A stretch of DNA of 36,634 bases from Deltaproteobacteria bacterium (GTDB taxonomy: Bacteria; Myxococcota_A; Polyangia; Polyangiales; JADZFZ01): positions 1 to 36,634 of the forward strand of contig JADZFZ010000355.1 in NCBI GenBank assembly GCA_020854145.1, in the 5' to 3' direction. Within the stretch, counting starts at the first letter, position 1. Each line of letters begins with the position of its first letter. The position numbers and the translations under genes are program-made. The notes beneath the pieces were generated by a model. It was not told the DNA's origin. It saw only the letters and a program-made list of their open reading frames with translations, and searched no databases. Below, one piece after another: positions 17,341 to 25,805 of this stretch.

Positions 17341-20271
17341 TCAGAACGGCGTGCCCAGGACGAAGTAGCCCTGTGTCTCGCCGCCGTCCATGAAACCGCG
17401 AGCAAGCCCGAAGCGCAGCGAGTAGTACAGCGAGTAGCCGAGCGTCATCTCGAGGAACAGCTCCGCGCCGGCACCGAGCACCAGATCGCCCGGCACGAAG
17501 TCGCCGAAGAACGCATTGCCGTAGTCGACGAATGCGCCGCCATAGACCCGATCGATGAACACCGGGAACGTGCTCAGCCCACGGTCGATCTGCAGGATGG
17601 GAAAGCGGTACTCGACGTTGAGGAGCTGGTAGCGCGTGCCCGCGCGGAAGCCCGGCGGGTAGCCGCGCAAGGCAGTGGAGGGCGCGTAGATCTGGTCCTG
17701 CAGGGCCTGGAGCAACGCGACCTGCTCGAATCCTCCCACCGCGAACACGCCGCGTCTCCCCGCGTCGCCGGCGCTGATCCCGCCCTCGAGCCCGACGGCG
17801 AGCACGTGGCCGCGAACGGGCATCGGGACGAACTCCCGGTAGTAGTAGCTGGCGGTGGTCACTCGGAACGAGGAGCCGAGCACCGGGTGCGCGAGCGACA
17901 GCCGGATGCCGATGTTGCGCCCACGGTTGGCGCTGATGCTCTCCGCGTAACGTTCGACGTTCGAGTACCCCCACGACGCGTGCACGCCGACGAACCAGCC
18001 GTCTTCCGGCAGCTGCGGTGGTCGGGTGTTCGGATCGAGCGGCCCACCCAGCGAATCGAGCGTCCGCAGATAGGTCAGGTCGTAACCGGCATCGAGCAGA
18101 TGCGACTCGAGCAGCGCGGAGAGCGGAAGGGCGAAGCTCACGCCGCCGCGCCACGCTTCCTGGGTGAGCGTTCGAATCGATCCGCCGACGCTGCCGGTCG
18201 TCTGCCCGACCGAGCGACCGAAGCGCATGCTCATCGGAAAGACGAGACGCGTGTACCGATAGGTGGAGTCGAAACCGATGTGCCCTTCGTTCAGGCTGAT
18301 CGCGAGCGACAGCGTGTACTCGTGGAAGCCCACGATGTCGGAGCCCGCGACCGCCATCGTGAGCGCGCTCCCCCATAGATCGCTCGCGAGGCCGAGCTCG
18401 TAGTTGCGCGGCAAGAGCGTCCGTGTCGGCTGGTACGGCTCGTCTCTGGCGCGCGCGTGCCGTCCATCGCGTACGGGCGTACGTTCGCCGCGGTCGTGGT
18501 CGACGTACGGCACGGCCTCCAGGCTGCGCCCACCGTCGTAGGGCATCGTGTAGACGTCGTAACCCTCGTTGCGGTAGCCGACGTATGCGAGCGTGCGACC
18601 GTCGGGCGACAGGCTCGGCATGTACGCGCCGTCTTCGACGTTGGTCACCTGACGAAGCGCACGAAGCTCCACGTCGTACGCGTACACGTTCGCCACGCCC
18701 GTTCGGTCCGACGTGAAGAGCAGCGTCCGACCGTCGGGTGACCACGACGGCTGCTGATCGATGGCGCGATCGTTCGTGATCCTGCGCCGAGCACCCGTGG
18801 TGACATCGACCACGAAGACGTCTCGATACCCGCCGGCGAGCCACGCGCTGTACGCGATGTGACGTCCGTCCGGGGACCACCGCGGCGTGTAGACCTGCTC
18901 GAACCGCGCCGAGCGAACCAGCGTTCGGCGCGTGCGCTGAGGATCGTGGACGTCGCCGAGCATCAGGTGGCTCGTACCGGCGCGGTGCGCGGAGAAGGCG
19001 ACCGTCCTGCCGTCGGGCGACACGTCGGGCTCGCGCGCGCGAAGGCCTTCCGTCAGTCGCTCGGTCTCGCCGGTCACGCGGTCGTGCACGAAGAGGTCGT
19101 TGAAGACGTAGAGGTGACGGTACACCTCGTTCCGATGGAAGACGATGCGACGCTCGCCGGGAGCGATGGACAACGCCGCTTCGCTCGCAACGCGTACGAC
19201 GTCCTCGGGCTCGTCGTCAGGGCCTTGCCCGGATCGCAGCCGATAGATGCTGCCCCGGCGGTTGGGTCCGGCTGCCGCGTAGAGGATGCTCCCGTCCGCC
19301 AGCCATCGCGGCGTCGCCACGTCGTTGCCGTGATCGGTGCGGCGCACGCCCTGCCGCAGCCCGCGCGCGCGAATCTGCGCGATCTGCCGGCGATAGCGCG
19401 CGCGCATGTCGCGGCGGAACCAGTCGTAGAGCGTCTCGAAGGTACGCCCCGTCGCGCGCCGGATCGCGCGATTGAGCGCCCATGGGATCGGCGCGCCCCC
19501 GTACTCGCGTGCGACGCGCGCCCACGTCTCGTGCCCGAAGCGGTCCGCGATCCACTGCACGAACTTCGATCCGTAGAGATAGGGCACGTGCCCGTACGGC
19601 CAGCGCCCCGTGTTGTTCGACAGCTGATCGAGCCGCACCTCGCGCCCATCGAGAAAAGCGCGCCGGAGCCACATGTCGTAGACGCTCGACCGCAATCGCC
19701 CGCCGCCCGTGTGGCGCGACTCCTCGTAGACCGCCAGACCCTCGAGCACCCAGCGCGGTTGGATCAGGTTGGGCGCGTAGATCTTGCCGAGGATCGCGTT
19801 GATGATCGCAGGCACGCCGGAGATGTTGTCGATGTGCAGGACGTGCGTGTACTCGTGCGTGACCAGCGTGAGCAGCCAGTCGTCGGTGTCGCCGAGCGCG
19901 CTCATGTCCTCGGGCGCCGACACGAAGAGACGCATGCGGTTGTACGGCACGGCCGTCGCGCTTCCCTGCGCGTAATCGATGTCGTCGGTGAGGATGATCT
20001 CCGTGCGCTCGCGTGGCACCCACCCGAGCTCCGGCACCAGCACCCGATACGTCCGCTCCGCGATGGCCGCGACGCGCCGCGCGATCGGCCGCAGGTCGGT
20101 CGGATAGTTCAACCGGAAGTGCCGCGTCGTCAGCGTGCGCCACGTCAGCTCGGGGTCGACCGCAGCGACACGCGCTGGATTTCCGAGCCCGGCGAGCCCC
20201 CACACGACGATGGAGCCCACCACGATCGCTGCCGCGAGCCACGGCCCCCGCGGCGTTCTCCGAACGACCAT
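17341..20271 (-). CDS. HEXXH peptidase / TolB propeller / outer-membrane barrel fusion
   Basis: The ATG at 20271 gives 976 residues in four parts. A signal peptide covers about 1-38. A gluzincin-type metallopeptidase domain (about 40-300) has HEYTH at 139-143 and E177 in WVLEGLAVYEE as the likely third zinc ligand. Several TolB/PD40 propeller repeats follow (about 310-600), with PDVSPDGRTVAF, PRWSPDGRHIAYS, PSWSPDGRTLLFTS and PSLSPDGRTLAYVGY. The final 350 residues look like an Omp85/BamA-type beta-barrel, with alternating aromatic strands, an RGYPPGFRAG block and a terminal Phe (YFVLGTPF). It should sit in the outer membrane with the peptidase and propeller in the periplasm, by analogy to Omp85 proteins. 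The ribosome-binding site is weak. The frame stays open far upstream, antisense to the FHA gene, but that part is not convincing protein. Confidence 0.85.
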   Translation of the reverse strand: MVVRRTPRGPWLAAAIVVGSIVVWGLAGLGNPARVAAVDPELTWRTLTTRHFRLNYPTDLRPIARRVAAIAERTYRVLVPELGWVPRERTEIILTDDIDYAQGSATAVPYNRMRLFVSAPEDMSALGDTDDWLLTLVTHEYTHVLHIDNISGVPAIINAILGKIYAPNLIQPRWVLEGLAVYEESRHTGGGRLRSSVYDMWLRRAFLDGREVRLDQLSNNTGRWPYGHVPYLYGSKFVQWIADRFGHETWARVAREYGGAPIPWALNRAIRRATGRTFETLYDWFRRDMRARYRRQIAQIRARGLRQGVRRTDHGNDVATPRWLADGSILYAAAGPNRRGSIYRLRSGQGPDDEPEDVVRVASEAALSIAPGERRIVFHRNEVYRHLYVFNDLFVHDRVTGETERLTEGLRAREPDVSPDGRTVAFSAHRAGTSHLMLGDVHDPQRTRRTLVRSARFEQVYTPRWSPDGRHIAYSAWLAGGYRDVFVVDVTTGARRRITNDRAIDQQPSWSPDGRTLLFTSDRTGVANVYAYDVELRALRQVTNVEDGAYMPSLSPDGRTLAYVGYRNEGYDVYTMPYDGGRSLEAVPYVDHDRGERTPVRDGRHARARDEPYQPTRTLLPRNYELGLASDLWGSALTMAVAGSDIVGFHEYTLSLAISLNEGHIGFDSTYRYTRLVFPMSMRFGRSVGQTTGSVGGSIRTLTQEAWRGGVSFALPLSALLESHLLDAGYDLTYLRTLDSLGGPLDPNTRPPQLPEDGWFVGVHASWGYSNVERYAESISANRGRNIGIRLSLAHPVLGSSFRVTTASYYYREFVPMPVRGHVLAVGLEGGISAGDAGRRGVFAVGGFEQVALLQALQDQIYAPSTALRGYPPGFRAGTRYQLLNVEYRFPILQIDRGLSTFPVFIDRVYGGAFVDYGNAFFGDFVPGDLVLGAGAELFLEMTLGYSLYYSLRFGLARGFMDGGETQGYFVLGTPF

Positions 20272-20382
20272 CCGCTCGCAGGTTAGCGGATCCCGGCAGT
20301 TGCTTGACCCCGAAGAGCCCACGCCGGTACGCTGCACGCGAGCTAGAGGCCTGCGCAGCGTGCCCTCTCCCTGCCGCGATCG

Positions 20383-21345
20383 ATGGATCCGCCGAACATC
20401 CCGAAGCTGACGCCGCCCCCGCCTACGCGTCCCGCGAAGAGCTACGCGCTGCGTTTCATCTCGGGAAAGTACCAGGGGGGCGAGTTTCCGCTGCAGGCCA
20501 ACCGCGAGATCATCGTGGGCCGCTCCAGCGAGCTCGACATGGTCCTCGTCGAGGACATGGTCTCGCGCCGCCACGCGAAGCTCACCGTCACGGGTGACCA
20601 GATCTTCATCCAGGATCTGGGCTCGACGAATGGGACCTTCGTCAACGGCGAGAAGATCAAACGCGCTCGGCTCCAAGAAGGCGACCGCATCCTCATCGGC
20701 ACCTCGATCATCAAGGTGGTCGCCACCGAGACGACCGGCAGCGAGGCCGAAGCGCGCGGCCGTCTTGAGAACATGGCGCAGGACCGACGCACCTCGCAGG
20801 TCCGCACCATGTCGGGCGCCATCGAAGAGGTGCCGCTGCCCGACCTGCTGCAGCTCTTCTCGACGAGCAAGAAGAGCGGCGTGCTCGTCGTCCGCACCGA
20901 CATCGACGTCGGCAAGATCTACCTGCGCAAAGGGCAGATCTACTACGCGTGCATCAACGACAACTACGACGTCTCGCCGCTCAAGAGCATCTATCGGATG
21001 CTCACGTGGCAACGCGGCACCTTCGACATGGATCCTCCCGAGGAGCGCGAGTTCCTCGAGGAGATCGACACGACCACCGAAGGCATCCTCATGGAGGGCC
21101 TGCGGCAGATGGACGAGATGGCGCGGCTGCGCCCCGATCTGCCCGAGTTCGACAAGAACCTCGCCTTCACGATGCCGCTCATCCCGCCGCTGCGGGAGCT
21201 CGCCCCCGAAGAGCTCGACGTCCTGCAGCTCGCCTACAACTACGGCCACGTCGAGACGATCCTCAACAAGAGCCTCGCGACCGACCTCGAGACGAGTCAG
21301 ATCCTCGTCAAGCTGCTCAAGGCCGGCTACCTGCGCGTCGAGTGA
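20383..21345 (+). CDS. FHA and DUF4388 (PATAN-like) signalling protein
   Basis: The 320-residue cytoplasmic protein has an FHA domain at about 20-110 with IIVGRSSELD, SRRHAKL and LGSTNGTFVNG, the full phosphothreonine-binding set. A DUF4388 domain follows (about 140-250), starting GAIEEVPLPDLLQLFSTSKKSGVLVV, with GKIYLRKGQIYYA. The C-terminal helical part ends in a small winged-helix-like segment (ETSQILVKLLKAGYLRVE). This pairing is common in myxobacteria and links Ser/Thr kinase signals to protein interactions. It is divergent from the large peptidase/barrel gene; the 111-nt gap between them has no clear promoter. No strong ribosome-binding site precedes the ATG. Confidence 0.9.
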   Translation: MDPPNIPKLTPPPPTRPAKSYALRFISGKYQGGEFPLQANREIIVGRSSELDMVLVEDMVSRRHAKLTVTGDQIFIQDLGSTNGTFVNGEKIKRARLQEGDRILIGTSIIKVVATETTGSEAEARGRLENMAQDRRTSQVRTMSGAIEEVPLPDLLQLFSTSKKSGVLVVRTDIDVGKIYLRKGQIYYACINDNYDVSPLKSIYRMLTWQRGTFDMDPPEEREFLEEIDTTTEGILMEGLRQMDEMARLRPDLPEFDKNLAFTMPLIPPLRELAPEELDVLQLAYNYGHVETILNKSLATDLETSQILVKLLKAGYLRVE

Positions 21346-21410
21346 CGCACTGACGGCTCGACGCGCTGGCTCGACGACGGCGCTCGGTCGACCTATGACC
21401 GGCCACGCCG

Positions 21411-22028
21411 ATGTCCGACGTGCTGCGGTTCGCCGTGCTCTTCGACAGCGCCGCCGAGACGAAACGCGCGGCGCGCAGCCTCTTCGGATGGACGGCTTGT
21501 GGCATCGCCGCCATCCTGCTCGCCGCGCGCTTCTTCGAGCACAAGCTCTGGATCGCGCTCGGAGTCGGGCTCGCATTGCCGCTCGTCTGGAGCTTCCTGC
21601 GCAACGCACGGTTCGCTCGCGGCGGCGGATGGGCGCGCGGCATCCAGCTCGAGCTCGACGATCGCGAGCTGCGGCTCTGGGGTCGCGGATACGGCACGCG
21701 CGTCTCGCTCGAAGACGCGCGGCTCGGTCGCCGCTTCGTCATCTGCTACCTGGGCCGTCTCGGTTTCTATCGTCAGGTGCGCCTCGTGATCGCGAGCCCA
21801 CGCGCCACCATCGAGCTCGCAGCCGCGACCCGACCCGACGAGCGCGACCGCGAGGACTTCGTGACGACCGAGGAGCAGGCCGTCGAGCTCGAACGCGAAG
21901 AGCTCGAGCGACTGGCTCGGGTGCTCGAGGCCCGCATCGGTTCACGTGGCCAGCCGGTGCAGCCGACGCCGAACGACCCGCGATCGGAGCCCGTGGCCGG
22001 CCTTGACCCGAACGCTGACCGGCCGTAG
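21411..22028 (+). CDS. Two-helix membrane protein of unknown function
   Basis: The 205-residue protein has two close membrane helices at about 25-40 and 46-62 (TACGIAAILLAARFF, LWIALGVGLALPLVWSF). A soluble C-terminal region follows, with beta-rich GIQLELDDRELRLWGRGYGTRVSLEDA, reminiscent of bacterial PH-like domains behind two helices. A long acidic coiled segment then runs near 145-180 (EEQAVELEREELERLARVLE). The family is not recognised. It lies 65 nt after the FHA-DUF4388 gene on the same strand and may be co-transcribed. Confidence 0.75.
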   Translation: MSDVLRFAVLFDSAAETKRAARSLFGWTACGIAAILLAARFFEHKLWIALGVGLALPLVWSFLRNARFARGGGWARGIQLELDDRELRLWGRGYGTRVSLEDARLGRRFVICYLGRLGFYRQVRLVIASPRATIELAAATRPDERDREDFVTTEEQAVELEREELERLARVLEARIGSRGQPVQPTPNDPRSEPVAGLDPNADRP

Positions 22029-22111
22029 CTAGTGCGACCCCGCCGTTCGGTCGTGGCCCTTCAGCCGCGCCGCTGGCCCGATGTGCTCGAGCCTGTGCCG
22101 GGGAGGAGCTC

Positions 22112-23131
22112 ATGATCCGAATCGCGGTCATCGGCGCCGGTCACTGGGGCCCCAACCTCATCCGCAACTTCCACGACAAGCGTGCGAGCGAGGTGGTGTG
22201 GGTCATCGACTCGGCGGCTTCACGGCTCGAGGAGGTCCGGTCGCGTTTCCCCGAGGTGCGCGTGTCGGCCTCCATCGACGACGCGCTCGGCGATCCCACC
22301 GTCGACGCGGTCAGCATCTCGACGCCGACGGTCACGCACCACGCGATTGCGAAGGCTGCGCTCGAGGCCGGCAAGCACGTCCTGGTCGAGAAGCCGATCA
22401 CGTCGGACGCGGCCCACGGCGACGAGCTCTGCGCGCTCTCCGAGAGAGTGGGCCGCATCCTGATGGTGGGCCACGTCTTCCTCTACAACGCCGCGATCCA
22501 GCGCGTGAAGCAGTACATCGACGAAGGGCTTCTCGGCCGCATCTACTACGTCTCGATGGTGCGGACGAACCTCGGCCCCATCCGCATGGACGTCAACGCG
22601 GCGTGGGATCTCGCGTCGCACGACGTGTCCGTCGTGAACTACTGGCTCGGCGGCCCGCCGCTCTCGGCCGCGGCGCTCGGAGGCAGCTGGATCAACCCCG
22701 GCATCGAAGACGCGGTCTTCGCGACGCTGCGTTACCCCGACAAGGTGCTCGTCAACCTCCACGCGTCGTGGCTCAACCCCAAGAAGGCGCGCGAGATCAC
22801 GGTCGTGGGTGAGCGTCGCATGCTCACGGTCGATGACATGAACATGTCGGAGCCCATCCGGATCTACGACAAGCAAGTCACCGACGCGCGCACCCGGCCG
22901 GGTTTCATCGACACCTTCGCGTCGTTCCGCGCGAGCGTGCGCGACGGCGACATCACCATCCCCAAGATCTCGGCGGGCGAGCCGCTCAAGGCCGAGTGCG
23001 ACCACTTCCTGCAGTGCATCGCGCGAGGCACGCCGCCGCTCACCGGGGGCCGCGACGGAGTGGCCGTCGTTCGTGCGCTCGCGGCGATTCAACGTTCCAT
23101 TGCGAACAACGGTCGAGAGGAGGTTCTGTGA
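22112..23131 (+). CDS. Gfo/Idh/MocA nucleotide-sugar dehydrogenase
   Basis: The 339-residue NAD(P)-dependent oxidoreductase has a Rossmann GAGHWGPN at 8-15 and the catalytic EKP at 93-95 (K94). MVGHVFLYNAA and the LASHDVSVVNYWLGG block contain the usual substrate-site His. Its closest-looking relatives are WlbA/WbpB-type enzymes, which oxidise C3 of UDP-GlcNAcA. Such an activity would feed the downstream aminotransferase. GGGGAGGAG lies 3-4 nt from the ATG, the best ribosome-binding site in this part. It is the first gene of a four-gene sugar cassette ending at 25707. The UDP-sugar specificity is inferred from neighbours. Confidence 0.9.
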   Translation: MIRIAVIGAGHWGPNLIRNFHDKRASEVVWVIDSAASRLEEVRSRFPEVRVSASIDDALGDPTVDAVSISTPTVTHHAIAKAALEAGKHVLVEKPITSDAAHGDELCALSERVGRILMVGHVFLYNAAIQRVKQYIDEGLLGRIYYVSMVRTNLGPIRMDVNAAWDLASHDVSVVNYWLGGPPLSAAALGGSWINPGIEDAVFATLRYPDKVLVNLHASWLNPKKAREITVVGERRMLTVDDMNMSEPIRIYDKQVTDARTRPGFIDTFASFRASVRDGDITIPKISAGEPLKAECDHFLQCIARGTPPLTGGRDGVAVVRALAAIQRSIANNGREEVL

Positions 23132-23166
23132 ATCGCGCCCCTCGCCGTCCGAAGGGAGCCCCGTAG
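23128..23166 (+). other. Possible 12-codon minicistron before the aminotransferase
   Basis: The run GAGAGGAGG lies 4 nt before a GTG at 23128 that overlaps the dehydrogenase stop (GTGA). The resulting frame is 12 codons (V-N-R-A-P-R-R-P-K-G-A-P) and stops with TAG at 23164-23166, which overlaps the aminotransferase GTG (TAGTG). It could couple translation of the two enzymes or be a remnant of an older start. There is no proof that the peptide is made. Confidence 0.3.
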
Positions 23167-24320
23167 TGGCCAATCCTGCGCCCGGCGCCGAGCCCCGCTC
23201 GGCCACCGCCACCGAAGGACCGATCCCGCTCGTAGACCTCGCGGCACAACATCGCCAGATCGCCGACGCCGTACGCGACGGATTCGATCGTGTCCTCTCG
23301 CGCACCGCCTTCGTGCTCGGTGCCGAGGTTGCGGACTTCGAACGTCAGTTCGCCGCCTTCACCTCGATCCCTCACGTCGTCGGCGTCGCCAATGGGACCG
23401 ACGCGCTCGAGCTCGCGCTCCGTGCCCTCTCCATCGGTCCCGGCGACGAGGTGATCGTGCCAGCCAACACGTTCATCGCCACCGCGCTGGCGGTGTCACG
23501 TGCGGGCGCGACACCGGTGCTCGTCGACGTCGACCCGGTCCACCAGCTGATCGACGTGGAGCAGGCCGCGAAGCGCGTCACCAAGAGAGCCAAGGCCATC
23601 ATCCCTGTTCACCTCTTCGGCCAAGCCGCGCCCATGGAGGCAGTCCTCGCGCTGGCCGAGAGCCACGGGATCCGCGTAGTCGAGGATGCGGCCCAGTCGC
23701 AAGGTGCCACACGGCACGGCAAGCACACTGGCAGCTTCGGCGCCGTGGCGGGAACGAGCTTCTACCCAGGAAAGAACCTCGGTGCATACGGCGACGCCGG
23801 TGCGGTGCTCACGACCTCCGACGCGATCGCGACGAAGGTCCGAGCGCTCCGCAACTACGGCAGCGACGTGAAGTACTTCCATCCCGAGACCGGCTTCAAC
23901 TCCCGCCTCGACACCCTGCAAGCCGTCGTGCTTTCGGCAAAGCTCGCCCTCCTCGCACGGTGGAACGACGAACGCCGACGAGCGGCTCGACGGTACGACG
24001 CGCTCCTCGCGGACGTCTCCAACGTCACGCTGCCTGCAACGCTCCCTGGCAACGAGCACGTCTGGCACCTCTACGTCGTGCGTGTGCCGCGTCGCGACGA
24101 GGTGCTCGCCAAGCTCCAGTCGGCCGGCATCGGTGCGGGTATCCACTACCCGGTTCCGATCCATCTCCAAGGCGCCTATGCGCATCTCGGCCACTCGGAA
24201 GGCGATTTCCCGGTCTCTGAGCGCGCCGCGAAGGAGATCCTCTCGCTACCCATGTTCCCGGGGATCACCGAGGCGCAGCAAGAGCGTGTCGCCACCGAGC
24301 TGCGCCGCGCAGTCGCCTGA
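23166..24320 (+). CDS. DegT/DnrJ/EryC1 PLP-dependent sugar aminotransferase
   Basis: The 384-residue enzyme aminates a nucleotide keto-sugar, with PLP bound to K203 in SFYPGKNLGAYGDAG. Other family blocks are GVANGTDALELALRAL near 73, VIVPANTFIATALAV near 97, VVEDAAQSQGA with D174, and NSRLDTLQAVVL near 243. A WlbC/WbpE-like role (UDP-3-keto-GlcNAcA to the 3-amino sugar) fits the flanking dehydrogenase and acetyltransferase. The chosen start is GTG at 23166 with AAGGGA 8 nt upstream, followed by about 18 low-complexity residues before PIPLVDLAAQH, the usual N terminus. Confidence 0.92.
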   Translation: MANPAPGAEPRSATATEGPIPLVDLAAQHRQIADAVRDGFDRVLSRTAFVLGAEVADFERQFAAFTSIPHVVGVANGTDALELALRALSIGPGDEVIVPANTFIATALAVSRAGATPVLVDVDPVHQLIDVEQAAKRVTKRAKAIIPVHLFGQAAPMEAVLALAESHGIRVVEDAAQSQGATRHGKHTGSFGAVAGTSFYPGKNLGAYGDAGAVLTTSDAIATKVRALRNYGSDVKYFHPETGFNSRLDTLQAVVLSAKLALLARWNDERRRAARRYDALLADVSNVTLPATLPGNEHVWHLYVVRVPRRDEVLAKLQSAGIGAGIHYPVPIHLQGAYAHLGHSEGDFPVSERAAKEILSLPMFPGITEAQQERVATELRRAVA

Positions 24321-24346
24321 TCTCGTGCCGTCGAAGGGTACCCCTC

Positions 24347-25114
24347 TTGCGATCCGTCTTCCTCATCCCGGTCTTCAATCAAGCGCTCGAGCTGCCCATC
24401 GTGCTTCGCGAGCTCGCCGAGTGCGACGTCCCGCGAGACCGGATTCTCCTGGTCAACAACGGCTCCTCCGACGGCTCCGAGATCCTCGTCCGCGAGAGCG
24501 GGTATCCTTTCCTCGATGTGCCCGCCAACCTGGGTATCGGATACAGCTTGATGCTCGGAGCCGACTGGGCGCTCGAGCGAGGCTACGACGTATACGGAGC
24601 GCTGGCGGGCAATGCCAAGATGCTTCCTTCGGAGATGCACCGTGTGCTCGATCCCATCGAGCGCGGCGAAGCCGAGTTCGTCTGTGGAAGTCGATTCCTC
24701 CGAGGCGGAGACTCCCCCAATCTCCCGTCCTTCCGGCGCAATGCCATTCCCGCCGTCAGTCGCTTCGTCCAATTGTTGACCGGCGTCAGGATCACCGACG
24801 CCACGTGCGGATATCGCGCATTCCGATTGGACCTGCTGCGGCGCGCCGAGTTCGATTGGCACGCCCCTTGGCTGAATCGTTACGGCTTCGAGTCCTACCT
24901 CTACGCCAAGGTCCTTCTCGACGGCGCAGTTCGGTGGAGAGAGGTTCCCATCACCATGCGGTATCCGCCCAAGGGCCAGCGCTACTCCAAGATCCCCCCT
25001 CTGGTCGGCTGGTACGACATGCTGAAGCCGTGGGTGGTCGCGCGGATGGACGGTAGAGGCTTCCGGCCCGAGGCCGAGCCGGAGCGTCGCGTGGCGACCG
25101 CAGGAACGCGATGA
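24347..25114 (+). CDS. GT2-family glycosyltransferase with altered DXD region
   Basis: The 255-residue protein begins at a TTG and has the GT-A fold of dolichyl-phosphate sugar transferase-like GT2 enzymes. FLIPVFNQ is at 5-12, LLVNNGSSDGSEIL at 34-47, GIGYSLMLGADWAL at 63-76, and CGSRFLRGG lies further on. Where the family normally has a DXD-type acidic motif, this protein has LAGNAKMLP at 86-94. Metal and nucleotide binding may therefore differ, as in some GNxK-type relatives. No multi-helix membrane domain follows. It sits between the aminotransferase and the acetyltransferase, overlapping the latter by ATGA, so it probably transfers the sugar made by this cassette. TTG starts are uncommon in this window. 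Confidence 0.85.
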   Translation: MRSVFLIPVFNQALELPIVLRELAECDVPRDRILLVNNGSSDGSEILVRESGYPFLDVPANLGIGYSLMLGADWALERGYDVYGALAGNAKMLPSEMHRVLDPIERGEAEFVCGSRFLRGGDSPNLPSFRRNAIPAVSRFVQLLTGVRITDATCGYRAFRLDLLRRAEFDWHAPWLNRYGFESYLYAKVLLDGAVRWREVPITMRYPPKGQRYSKIPPLVGWYDMLKPWVVARMDGRGFRPEAEPERRVATAGTR

Positions 25115-25707
25115 GCTCCGCAGACGTCTTCGTCCATCGGCTCGCGCTCAACGAGAGCGAGTCCGTCGGCGCAGGCACACGGATCTGGGCCTGGGCCCAC
25201 GTGCTCCGCGGCGCCGTGGTGGGCACCGACTGCAACATAGGCGATCACGCCTTCGTGGAAGGTGGCGCCGTGGTCGGCAATGGCGTCACGATCAAGAACG
25301 GAGTCGCGATCTGGGAAGGCGTCACGCTCGAGGACTTCGTCTTCGTGGGCCCGAACGCGGCGTTCACCAACGATCGATTCCCGCGTTCCCCTCGCCATCC
25401 CGAGGCGCGCGCGCGCTACCTCGACAAGAGTTGGCTCGAGCGGACGCTCGTTCGCGAGGGCGCGAGCCTCGGAGCCAATTGCACCATCGTGTGCGGCGTG
25501 ACGGTCGGCCGCTACGCGCTCGTCGCCGCGGGTGCGGTCGTCACCTCGGAGGTGCCCGCCTTCCGCATCGTCGCTGGCGCCCCAGCTCGCGTGGTCGGGT
25601 CGGTCTGCCTCTGCGGCGACCGCCTTCCGACGGCCGGCGATCTCCGGTGTGGCCGCTGCGGCCGGGCGTACTACGTCCACGGCGCCGACCTGGCGATCTC
25701 GGACTGA
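25111..25707 (+). CDS. WbpD/WlbB-like hexapeptide N-acetyltransferase with zinc ribbon
   Basis: The 198-residue protein is a left-handed beta-helix acyltransferase. Hexapeptide turns run from about residue 20 to 75 and 112 to 150 (VGAGTRIWAWAHV, CNIGDHAFVEGGAVVGNGV, SLGANCTIVCGVTVGRYALVAAGAVV), ending with the AGAPARVVG block. The family acetylates the 3-amino group of UDP-GlcNAc(3N)A using acetyl-CoA. The C terminus has an added small zinc ribbon: C-L-C-G near 165 and C-G-R-C-G near 182. Its start overlaps the glycosyltransferase stop. Together with the dehydrogenase and aminotransferase it supports a 2,3-diacetamido sugar pathway. Confidence 0.92.
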   Translation: MSSADVFVHRLALNESESVGAGTRIWAWAHVLRGAVVGTDCNIGDHAFVEGGAVVGNGVTIKNGVAIWEGVTLEDFVFVGPNAAFTNDRFPRSPRHPEARARYLDKSWLERTLVREGASLGANCTIVCGVTVGRYALVAAGAVVTSEVPAFRIVAGAPARVVGSVCLCGDRLPTAGDLRCGRCGRAYYVHGADLAISD

Positions 25708-25773
25708 GCCCGCTTGCGCAGCGCTCGATGGCGCGCAATCGGGACTCGCTCTCGTGGGGATGCGTGGGGGGCG

Positions 25774-25799
25774 CGCGGGGGGCTGGGCTCGCCCCCGCG
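25774..25799. terminator. GC hairpin between convergent genes
   Basis: CGCGGGGG (25774-25781) pairs with CCCCCGCG (25792-25799) over a 10-nt loop in the 98-nt gap between the acetyltransferase and the convergent J-domain gene. There is no U-tract, so efficient intrinsic termination is uncertain. Confidence 0.4.
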
Positions 25800-25805
25800 G
25801 CCCAC

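Noticed and set aside
18859..20286. 475-codon plus-strand frame
   Set aside because: Antisense to the peptidase/propeller gene, with Arg/Pro/Val-skewed composition and no motif.
20272..21609. Open frame of 446 codons extending the peptidase/barrel gene upstream on the minus strand
   Set aside because: It is antisense to the well-supported FHA-DUF4388 gene, lacks domain content, and the signal peptide begins at 20271. High GC leaves such antisense frames open.
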